From the NCBI GenBank assembly GCA_017481285.1, contig JAFUPI010000062.1, forward strand, positions 1 to 46,852: a stretch of 46,852 nt of DNA, given 5' to 3'. The notes under the pieces were generated by a model. It was not told the origin of the DNA. It searched no databases and saw nothing but the letters and a program-made list of their open reading frames with translations. Positions 35,841 through 42,977 of this stretch are shown here, one piece after another (position 1 is the first letter of the stretch; every line of letters starts with the position of its first letter). The stretch comes from Agathobacter sp. (GTDB lineage Bacteria > Bacillota > Clostridia > Lachnospirales > Lachnospiraceae). Both the position numbers and the translations under genes were made by a program.

Positions 35841-37112
35841 TTACATTACCTCCTCTGGACCAGAAATTTTACCTGTGATAGCACTTGCAGCTGCAACCGC
35901 AGGGCTTGCAAGGTATACTTCGGATTCTACATGTCCCATACGTCCTACGAAGTTACGGTTAGTCGTAGATACGCATCTTTCACCTTCTGCCAAAACGCCC
36001 ATATGTCCACCAAGACATGGACCACAGGTAGGTGTGCTTACTACGGCTCCAGCTTCGATAAAGGTGCGAACCAATCCTTCTTCCATAGCATCTAAGTAAA
36101 TCTTCTGTGTACCTGGAATAATGATAACGCGGATGCCTTTTGCACACTTCTTACCTTTCATAATCTCAGCAGCCGCACGAAGATCATCCATACGACCATT
36201 GGTACAAGAACCGATAACTACCTGGTCAATCTTGATATCATCCATCGCATTGATTTCATCGATAGTATGTGTATTTTCTGGAAGATGAGGGAAGGCAACC
36301 GTTGATTTCAAAGTAGATAAATCAATCACATATTCTTCATCATATTCTGCATCTTCATCTGCCTCATATTCTACCCATGAACGTGTGGAATGCTCTTTCA
36401 TATATTCTCTTGCTACATCATCGATAGGGAAAATACCATTCTTTCCACCAGCTTCAATCGCCATGTTTGCGATAGTAAGTCTGTCATCCATAGAAAGATA
36501 CTGGATACCATCTCCTACGAATTCCATGGATTTGTATAAAGCACCGTCTACACCAATCATACCAATGATATGAAGGATTACATCTTTACCGCTCACCCAT
36601 TTGCTTGGTTTGCCTGTTAAAACAAATTTAATAGCAGATGGAACTTTAAACCATGCTTTTCCAGTTGCCATACCTGCCGCCATATCTGTACTACCAACAC
36701 CAGTCGAAAATGCACCCAACGCACCGTATGTACAGGTATGAGAGTCAGCACCGATAATTACATCACCTGCTACTGTTAAGCCTTTTTCTGGTAACAATGC
36801 ATGTTCAATACCCATTTCCCCAACATCAAAATAATTGGTAATATCATTTTTGCAAGCAAACTCACGCACACATTTGCAATGCTGTGCAGATTTGATATCC
36901 TTGTTTGGTGTAAAATGGTCCATTACTAAAGCAATTTTATCTTTATGGAATACTCCATCTACTTTCATTTTTTCAATTTCATGGATAGCCACTGGAGAAG
37001 TAATGTCATTACCCAATACTAAGTCCAAGTCTGCCTCTATCAATTGACCTGCCACTACGGATTCTAAGCCCGCATGTGCTGCCAGGATTTTCTGAGTCAT
37101 TGTCATTCCCAT
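35841..37112 (-). CDS. leuC: 3-isopropylmalate dehydratase large subunit
   Basis: Carries the [4Fe-4S] cluster of the LeuCD enzyme. 423 residues, the shorter homoaconitase/IPMI type. Cluster cysteines are seen in [16 protein letters not shown] and [33 protein letters not shown] (first part diagnostic) binds substrate. AAGGAGGTTATTTCC precedes the ATG; a Met two codons in is less well placed. It is divergent from a LysR-type regulator, with a palindromic site centred about 65 bases upstream of its predicted transcript start. Confidence 0.96.
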   Translation of the reverse strand: MGMTMTQKILAAHAGLESVVAGQLIEADLDLVLGNDITSPVAIHEIEKMKVDGVFHKDKIALVMDHFTPNKDIKSAQHCKCVREFACKNDITNYFDVGEMGIEHALLPEKGLTVAGDVIIGADSHTCTYGALGAFSTGVGSTDMAAGMATGKAWFKVPSAIKFVLTGKPSKWVSGKDVILHIIGMIGVDGALYKSMEFVGDGIQYLSMDDRLTIANMAIEAGGKNGIFPIDDVAREYMKEHSTRSWVEYEADEDAEYDEEYVIDLSTLKSTVAFPHLPENTHTIDEINAMDDIKIDQVVIGSCTNGRMDDLRAAAEIMKGKKCAKGIRVIIIPGTQKIYLDAMEEGLVRTFIEAGAVVSTPTCGPCLGGHMGVLAEGERCVSTTNRNFVGRMGHVESEVYLASPAVAAASAITGKISGPEEVM

Positions 37113-37147
37113 GGAAATAACCTCCTTTTATCTGAATCACTGAACTG

Positions 37148-37177
37148 ATTGTAACATACATAAACATATAATGAAAA
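37148..37177 (-). promoter_or_regulatory. Promoter of leuCD
   Basis: On the minus strand TTTTCA (37172-37177), an 18-base spacer and TACAAT (37148-37153) with an upstream TG (TGTTACAAT). Start near 37141. The weak -35 suits an activator-dependent promoter. Confidence 0.55.
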
Positions 37178-37192
37178 TACATAATATAAATA

Positions 37193-37221
37193 TTTACCAT
37201 AACCTTATCTTATGGTATACT
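37193..37221 (+). promoter_or_regulatory. Promoter of the LysR-type regulator gene
   Basis: TTTACC (37193-37198), a 17-base spacer and TATACT (37216-37221). The palindrome at 37195-37217 fills the spacer and touches both hexamers, so bound regulator would block it. Confidence 0.6.
37195..37217. promoter_or_regulatory. Palindromic LysR-type operator
   Basis: TACCATAA (37195-37202) and TTATGGTA (37210-37217) are a perfect inverted repeat with a 7-base spacer; ATAA-N7-TTAT contains the T-N11-A core of LysR sites. Its centre is about 65 bases upstream of the predicted leuC transcript start, the usual activation position. Confidence 0.75.
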
Positions 37222-37276
37222 ATATCCAAACCTTGAATTGAGTTATATCTTTATTTATAGAAACGGAGGCAAAATT

Positions 37277-38182
37277 ATGACTCAAAATTTATCATCATAT
37301 TGGATTTTCTATACAGTAGCAAATGCTGGAAATATTTCAAAAGCCGCAAAGGAACTTTATATCAGCCAGCCCGCTATCAGTAAATCCATTCAGAAATTAG
37401 AAGAAAGCTTAAACTGTAAACTATTTTCTCGTAGCTCACGAGGCGTTATCCTGACCGACGAAGGAAACCTTCTCTACGATCATGTAAAAGAAGCATTCGA
37501 AACCTTAAGCCTTGGCGAAGACAAATTAAAACGCTCGATTGAATTAGGTGTTGGACATATTCAGATTGGTGTAAGCTCTACTCTTTGTAAATATATGCTT
37601 TTACCTTACTTAAGTGAGTTTATTCATCAGAATCCACACATTAGTATCTCTATCAGCTGTCAGTCTACCAACGAGACCCTTCGTCTTTTAGATGACAACA
37701 AGATTGATATTGGTCTGATTGGTAAACCAGAAGTGTTAAAAGGACTTACCTTTGACCACCTTTCTGATATTGAAGATACCTTTGTTGCCACTCCTGAATA
37801 CCTCGCTAACCTTGCAGAACGTGGAATCGAAAAAGAAGAAGTTTTAGAACATGCTACTCTCATGCTTCTGGATAAAAACAATGTAACCCGTCGCTATATT
37901 GATGACTATTTCCAGGAAAACCTCATTGATGTTTCCGACACAATCGACATTTCTGACATGGGCTTGCTGATTGACTTCGCCAAAATCGGTGTTGGTGTTG
38001 CCTGCGTAATCAAGAGCTTCGTCTCTCGTGAATTGGCTAAAGGTAAATTGGAAGAAATCCCATTGGAACTTCCTATTCCAAAACGTGAAGTAGGTTTTGC
38101 ATATAAGGAAAATGTAAAACATTCGAAGGCTTTAGAAAGCTTCATTGATTTCTATAAAACCTTCGAACCATCGGATGAATAA
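37277..38182 (+). CDS. LysR-family transcription regulator, likely regulator of leuCD
   Basis: 301 residues from the ATG at 37277, which has GGAGG 7 bases upstream; an in-frame TTG at 37238 would place 13 extra residues before the helix-turn-helix and has no ribosome site. The N-terminal winged helix-turn-helix (about 5-62: NISKAAKELYISQPAISKSI) is followed by a periplasmic-binding-like sensor domain (about 90-295). It is transcribed away from leuC across a shared operator. This is the standard arrangement for a regulator that activates its neighbour and represses itself. The effector could be a leucine-pathway intermediate, by analogy with other LeuO/IlvY-like pairs. Confidence 0.93.
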   Translation: MTQNLSSYWIFYTVANAGNISKAAKELYISQPAISKSIQKLEESLNCKLFSRSSRGVILTDEGNLLYDHVKEAFETLSLGEDKLKRSIELGVGHIQIGVSSTLCKYMLLPYLSEFIHQNPHISISISCQSTNETLRLLDDNKIDIGLIGKPEVLKGLTFDHLSDIEDTFVATPEYLANLAERGIEKEEVLEHATLMLLDKNNVTRRYIDDYFQENLIDVSDTIDISDMGLLIDFAKIGVGVACVIKSFVSRELAKGKLEEIPLELPIPKREVGFAYKENVKHSKALESFIDFYKTFEPSDE

Positions 38183-38203
38183 AGTGTATTAGGGGGACTT
38201 TTT

Positions 38204-38971
38204 ATGAAAGAACAGATACATACCATACCCATTAATGATGCCTTAGATAATGCTGGCGAATGTTTATTCTGCTATATCGAGCGCCGCACAGAAGAACATG
38301 CGATGAACTTCGTATTAGGTCATGGTGCCTCTTATATGGAAGCCGATATCCGCGAAATGACCGACAAAGCCGGCTTCTGTCGTGCCCATTACAAGAAAAT
38401 GTTTGACTACGGCAATTCTTTAGGCAATGCCTGGATTTTAAAAACTCACTATCGCCGCATGATTGATGAAATGAATAAAGAATTCAAGAACTTTAAACCT
38501 GGCAAACCAGCAAAAAAAGGTTTATTTGCCAAACCTTCGGATAGCGATGCTTCGAACTCTATCGTATCCTGGATTCATGAAAAAGAACGTAGCTGCTACA
38601 TCTGTAATAGTGTTCAGAATACCTTTGATGCATATTTAAAGACCTTCTTTACTATGTATAGCAAAGATGCATCGGTTCGAGAAAAATTCTTTGCAACCAA
38701 AGGCGTGTGTCTTTCTCATTTTGCAAACCTGATGGAAGGCGCTGACCAATATCTAAAGCTAGCCGAACAGGAAGAATTCTACAACAAATTCCTGCCTATT
38801 CAAGCAGCTAATATGGAACGTGTCTATGAAGATATCGCCTGGTTCATCGAAAAGTACGACTACAAAAACAAAGACGCTGATTGGAAAGACTCTAAGGACG
38901 CCGTACAACGCGGTATGCAGAAAATGAAGGGAACCGATCCTTCTCTTCCGCCATATCAATTAAAACGATAA
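38204..38971 (+). CDS. DUF6062 family protein with two CxxC...CxxH modules
   Basis: 255 residues, soluble, Lys- and Met-rich. Cys and His positions repeat: C20-x2-C23 with C59-x2-H62, and C131-x2-C134 with C169-x2-H172. Each set could hold one zinc or other metal ion, and the nearly equal spacing (35-36 residues) shows an internal duplication. Residues about 97-120 form a Pro/Ser/Asp-rich linker between the halves. I recall the family as DUF6062, common in Clostridia, with no known function. It follows the LysR gene by 21 bases with AGGGGGA as ribosome site, so the two are probably cotranscribed. Confidence 0.82.
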   Translation: MKEQIHTIPINDALDNAGECLFCYIERRTEEHAMNFVLGHGASYMEADIREMTDKAGFCRAHYKKMFDYGNSLGNAWILKTHYRRMIDEMNKEFKNFKPGKPAKKGLFAKPSDSDASNSIVSWIHEKERSCYICNSVQNTFDAYLKTFFTMYSKDASVREKFFATKGVCLSHFANLMEGADQYLKLAEQEEFYNKFLPIQAANMERVYEDIAWFIEKYDYKNKDADWKDSKDAVQRGMQKMKGTDPSLPPYQLKR

Positions 38972-39000
38972 TTCACTAATTTAGTTGTTCTAAATACTAC

Positions 39001-39083
39001 GAAATCCCCAGTTCACCATATATTCATTTATCGCCGTATTGGCATAAGGCTTCTAAATGAATATATGGTGAACTAGGGATTTC
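39001..39083. repeat. Long near-perfect inverted repeat (30-bp arms)
   Basis: Bases 39001-39030 and 39054-39083 are complementary in 29 of 30 positions (arm core GTTCACCATATATTCATTTA). The 23-base loop contains a small GCC/GGC stem of its own. It lies between convergent genes and is followed by a T-rich stretch on the plus strand, so it probably ends both transcripts, but it is far longer than a normal terminator. Confidence 0.85.
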
Positions 39084-39100
39084 TTACTTTTTTGAAAATT

Positions 39101-39991
39101 CTAAGTTTCTAAATTATCTTTTAATGTATCTGACACAATGAGAAGGGTTCCTACAATAAGGACTACTAATGCTACATAAAACTGCAAACTTGGTCTTTCT
39201 CCCACCAAAAGTAAACTAAATGCTACGCCTAAGAATGGTGCAATGGAATAATATGCACTGGTTTTTGCAGCACCTAGATGTGCCTGTGCCATAATATAAA
39301 AATTAATGCTCAATCCATAGGATACGAAACCAAGTATCATAACCACTAAGATATAAATAAGCTCAGGAATCTGTTCTCCTACTAAAAACGCTGCAATAAG
39401 TGCTCCTAACCCTGAGAAAACACCTTTGATAATCACAATCTCTTCTGAACTCTTATGACTGAGCATTCTCGTACAGTTATTCTCAAAGCCCCAACAAGTA
39501 GCTGCACCAAGTACTAGCAACGAGCCAATATTAAATGCAAAACTTCCCGTTCCTTCAAAAGTAAGAATGATACTAGCCAATGTTACTAACCCAATAGCCA
39601 TCCATAATTTCTTAGAAACAAACTCTTTGAATACTACAAGGGCAATCAATGAAGTCGCTACTATCTCAAAATTATTAAGCAAGGTTGCATTTGCCGAAGT
39701 GGTAATCTTTAATCCATGCATCAAAAGAATTGGCGCCGCAATATCTAATAAAATCATCGCTACTGTATAAGGCAGTTCTGCTTTTGTCAGCGGCTCTTTC
39801 ACAACTTTCTTCCCAAACACACCGCTAATCGCAGTATAAAGAAACATTCCAACACCTGCACCAAGATACAAAAATCCAGCCATCATAGTGGAATCAACAT
39901 ATTCAATTAAAATCTTTGAAAAAGGTATATTGATGGCATATAAGGCCGCTGCTAAAATCGCAAAGGCCGTAGCCATAGTTTTCTTATTCAT
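39101..39991 (-). CDS. EamA-family transporter (drug/metabolite transporter superfamily)
   Basis: 296 residues, ten transmembrane helices in two EamA repeats (about 5-140 and 150-290). The first repeat has ALYAINIPFSKILIEYV and the second has ATCWGFENNCTRMLS. Members export amino acids, purines or other small metabolites; the substrate cannot be told from sequence. Its ATG overlaps the stop of the upstream 2H phosphoesterase gene by one base (TAATG), so the two are translated together. Confidence 0.9.
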   Translation of the reverse strand: MNKKTMATAFAILAAALYAINIPFSKILIEYVDSTMMAGFLYLGAGVGMFLYTAISGVFGKKVVKEPLTKAELPYTVAMILLDIAAPILLMHGLKITTSANATLLNNFEIVATSLIALVVFKEFVSKKLWMAIGLVTLASIILTFEGTGSFAFNIGSLLVLGAATCWGFENNCTRMLSHKSSEEIVIIKGVFSGLGALIAAFLVGEQIPELIYILVVMILGFVSYGLSINFYIMAQAHLGAAKTSAYYSIAPFLGVAFSLLLVGERPSLQFYVALVVLIVGTLLIVSDTLKDNLET

Positions 39992-40515
39992 TATTTTAAC
40001 CCCCAGCTTTTAATCACTCGATAAGGATTCTTTTTTGCAAGTTCAACTCTTACTACTTCCCCTTCAAACATCCCAAAGGCTTTCTGCAGGGTATCAAAGG
40101 CTTTCCTCATTTCTTCTTCGGACAACTGTTTCGCTATAGTAGCATGTGGAAGCCAGCTGAATGGACGGTAATATTTGCTTACTATGGTGTCTGGTACTTT
40201 TATGACACTTTCGTATATGATGCTAGACAAATTATGAAGGTATTCATTTAGGACAGGCTGAATAAACACTGTAGATGTTTTAAAAACACCTATACCTATC
40301 CATTGAATCCCGCCACAATGTAACTCTTTCATTACATTTTCTAATGAATTTACAATATTAGTTTCATTGCATGCTTCAAAAGCGGAAATAGTGATATGTG
40401 GTGGAACATTATGTTCCACCATATATCCATTTCCGCTTTTCTCAGCTACATTTTGTATGTGTTTTAATATTCTTTTATTTGTATTGTCATCAAAATAAAG
40501 AGAAATCAAATACAT
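39991..40515 (-). CDS. 2H phosphoesterase (2'-5' RNA ligase-like)
   Basis: 174 residues with the two H-x-T/S-type motifs of the 2H superfamily: PPHITIS (about residue 41) and LPHATIA (about residue 125). These two His/Thr pairs act on 2',5' or cyclic phosphodiester bonds in RNA or nucleotides. The true substrate of most bacterial members is not known. It is cotranscribed with the EamA gene and starts 17 bases behind the GH2 gene, with AGAGGTGAGATAAGT before its ATG. Confidence 0.83.
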   Translation of the reverse strand: MYLISLYFDDNTNKRILKHIQNVAEKSGNGYMVEHNVPPHITISAFEACNETNIVNSLENVMKELHCGGIQWIGIGVFKTSTVFIQPVLNEYLHNLSSIIYESVIKVPDTIVSKYYRPFSWLPHATIAKQLSEEEMRKAFDTLQKAFGMFEGEVVRVELAKKNPYRVIKSWGLK

Positions 40516-40532
40516 ACTTATCTCACCTCTAA

Positions 40533-42851
40533 TTATTTCTTTTTAGGCAATGGAATCTTGTTCAACTTCGCATTCATATCAAGAAGCTGTTCTTTGGTAA
40601 ATTCGATACCTACCATACCGCCCATAGAAGAGATACGAAGGATGGTAAAACTTCCAACCATGCCCATGAGTGCGTCGCTCTTTAAATCAATATTAAAGCC
40701 ACTGCCTTTCTTCTCTCCATCCGAAGACTGATTTTTCTTCATCTGTTTCATAAGAGAAGTGGTCATACTTGCGATAAACATTTTACCACGTAATGTTCCC
40801 ATAATATCGCTAATCTTGGTATTTAATGAGCAGTAGCCTTCTCTTTCTGTGATATCGAACCAGTTAAGGATTGCATTCTTTTCTACAAGACGATAGCTTG
40901 CATCAAATTCTTCAACCTTGTTGATTACACTTTCATCCTTGCATTCGCCTGCAACTGCTAAGAGTTTTGTTTCGCCAGCATTTGGTACATCAAAGTAGAA
41001 GAAATGGTCTTCTGCGCATTTCTTACCAAGTGAAACGCCATTTGCAAAAAGTTCTACTTCTGGCTGGTTAGAATAAACTGTTACCTTAGTTACATCTTCT
41101 ACTCTGTTTACATAGCGTTTTCCACAAAGGTGAACAAATGGGGCGTCCGATAACCATGCTTTGTAAGCATAGAAAGCATCTTTTTTGTACTTTCTATCGA
41201 TAGTTACAAGGCCTTTATGGTTCTGTCCGTTTTCGCCACCTTCCCCACGTGAGTCAGCACCGAAGTCAAACATATTCCATACGTGAGTAGCCCAAAGATA
41301 TTTTCTAGTGAAGAGCTGTTTAATCAGTTCTTCGTGGTAGTATGCCTGATATTCTTCGGAATAGTCACCCTGCTGTGGATTTGAGTTATGCCAGTTAAGA
41401 GCTTCACAACCATATTCCGAACAGCCTACTGGAAGGTTAGGGAATTTTTCATGGAATTTATCAAACCAAGGACCATTCTGTTCTGTTGTTCCACCGTACC
41501 ATCCGAAGTAATGGTTCCAAGATACAGTATCAGGAATTTGAATGTATTCTGCATCCATTGGACACATAGATACGATAGCCATAGTAGTCTTACGTGTCTG
41601 ATCCATTTCATGTACCAAATCATTTAAGATTCTATGGTTTTCGATGAGGTCTGGATCATCATGGCCGTTAATCGTAATTTCATTGGAAAGGCCCCAAACA
41701 ACGATAGATGGGTGATTGTAGTTCTGAACTACAAGTTCTTTCATCTGTGAAATTGTATTTTCACGACCTGTTGCCATATGGCTTGAGATATATGGAATTT
41801 CTGCCCAGATTACCATACCTCTTTCATCACAAAGGTCATAGAAATACTGGTCATGCTGATAGTGAGCCAAACGAATCGTTGTAGCACCTACTTCACAAAT
41901 TAAGTCCATATCTTCGTCATGATGTTCTTTTAATAATGCGTTACCAAAACCAATTCTATCCTGGTGACGAGAAACACCACGAAGTGGATATTCTTCGCCG
42001 TTTAAGATAAAGCCGTTTTCTGGATCAATTTCAAAGGAACGACAGCCGAATCTAGCTTCTACACAGTCAACTACTGTACCATCTTCTACTAACTCAGCTA
42101 CTGCTGTGTAGAGGTATGGATCTTTGCGTCCATGCCAACGATGTACGTTCTTAATATCCTGTTCTAAATCAATTAATGCAATATTTTCTGCTAAGTTCTT
42201 AGCATCATTTGCTTTTTCAGCCTTTGTTGTTTCTGTTACAACATTTCCTTCTGCATCTTTAACAATGAAGTGTACAAACTGATTGTCTTTTTTATTGGCA
42301 ACATATGCCTGTAAACGCACGATGGCATCTGTATCATTCACGATTCTAGGTGTGATTGCAAGACCTTTACCACCATAGTAATCCAAATCAAAGTGTGATT
42401 CTGCAACTGCTACGATATTGATATCTCTGTAGATACCGCCGTAGAAAGTAAAGTCTGCTACCTGTGGGTAAACGGTATCATTTGCAGCATTGTCTACTGC
42501 AACTACGATTAATGTTTCATCTGTAAGCTCTGCTGTAATGTCTACTCTCCATGTAGAGAAACCACCATCATGGTGCGCCACTTTCTTTCCATTTACATAT
42601 ACATCAGCAGACGAAGCTGCACCATTGATTTCTAAATAATAGCAATCTGCTTCTGGTAATTCTGCTTTTTTGATTACTTTCGCATAATTACAGGTTCCAC
42701 GGAAGTAATCAGAGCCCCCATCCATACCATCAATATTATTCCATGTGTGTGGAACATTTACCACTTCCCAATCTGCTGGGAGTGTTGCTGGAATTTCTTT
42801 TGTATCCTTGAGGAAAGACCAGCCAGAGTTAATATTAATTAACTGTCTCAT
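40533..42851 (-). CDS. Glycoside hydrolase family 2 (beta-galactosidase/beta-glucuronidase type)
   Basis: 772 residues, no signal peptide, so cytoplasmic. Sugar-binding jelly roll (about 10-165: GWSFLKDTKE, VPHTWNN, YFRGTCNY), Ig-like domain (about 170-275), and TIM barrel (about 280-590) with the acid/base Glu in WGLSNEI and the nucleophile Glu in VGCSEYGCEA. RHQDRIGFGNALLKEHHDED is typical. After about residue 660 comes an unusual tail rich in Met, Ser and Gly (MGTLRGKMFIASMTTSLMKQ, then a charged linker and KNQSSDGEKK), ending in FTKEQLLDMNAKLNKI. It hydrolyses a beta-linked sugar taken up by the cell. Exact specificity is open. Confidence 0.92.
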   Translation of the reverse strand: MRQLININSGWSFLKDTKEIPATLPADWEVVNVPHTWNNIDGMDGGSDYFRGTCNYAKVIKKAELPEADCYYLEINGAASSADVYVNGKKVAHHDGGFSTWRVDITAELTDETLIVVAVDNAANDTVYPQVADFTFYGGIYRDINIVAVAESHFDLDYYGGKGLAITPRIVNDTDAIVRLQAYVANKKDNQFVHFIVKDAEGNVVTETTKAEKANDAKNLAENIALIDLEQDIKNVHRWHGRKDPYLYTAVAELVEDGTVVDCVEARFGCRSFEIDPENGFILNGEEYPLRGVSRHQDRIGFGNALLKEHHDEDMDLICEVGATTIRLAHYQHDQYFYDLCDERGMVIWAEIPYISSHMATGRENTISQMKELVVQNYNHPSIVVWGLSNEITINGHDDPDLIENHRILNDLVHEMDQTRKTTMAIVSMCPMDAEYIQIPDTVSWNHYFGWYGGTTEQNGPWFDKFHEKFPNLPVGCSEYGCEALNWHNSNPQQGDYSEEYQAYYHEELIKQLFTRKYLWATHVWNMFDFGADSRGEGGENGQNHKGLVTIDRKYKKDAFYAYKAWLSDAPFVHLCGKRYVNRVEDVTKVTVYSNQPEVELFANGVSLGKKCAEDHFFYFDVPNAGETKLLAVAGECKDESVINKVEEFDASYRLVEKNAILNWFDITEREGYCSLNTKISDIMGTLRGKMFIASMTTSLMKQMKKNQSSDGEKKGSGFNIDLKSDALMGMVGSFTILRISSMGGMVGIEFTKEQLLDMNAKLNKIPLPKKK

Positions 42852-42889
42852 AGTTTCCTTTTCTCCTTAAAACATATTAATAGGCTCCG

Positions 42890-42910
42890 GGACAAAAGCC
42901 CAGAGCCTAT
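42890..42910 (-). other. Hairpin between the surface-protein gene and the GH2 gene
   Basis: ATAGGCTC...GAGCCTAT arms with a GGG/CCC continuation and an AAAA-type loop. On the minus strand the following TAATATGTTTT is only a weak T run. It may be the terminator of the surface-protein gene or a 5' leader hairpin of the GH2 mRNA. Confidence 0.65.
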
Positions 42911-42923
42911 CTCGTTAACTAAT

Positions 42924-42952
42924 ATTATATTGTAAAAATACGTCTCATACAA
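42924..42952 (-). promoter_or_regulatory. Promoter of the GH2-2H-EamA operon
   Basis: On the minus strand TTGTAT (42947-42952), a 17-base spacer and perfect TATAAT (42924-42929); start near 42917, just upstream of the hairpin. No operator was recognised. Confidence 0.55.
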
Positions 42953-42977
42953 TATATTTCTTATAGCATTTTGTAAA

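Noticed and set aside
35673-36099. Plus-strand frames of 140 and 90 codons
   Set aside because: Antisense to leuC/leuD, which have complete catalytic motifs.
37844-38145. Minus-strand frames in the LysR gene
   Set aside because: Shadows of the regulator's coding strand; no ribosome sites.
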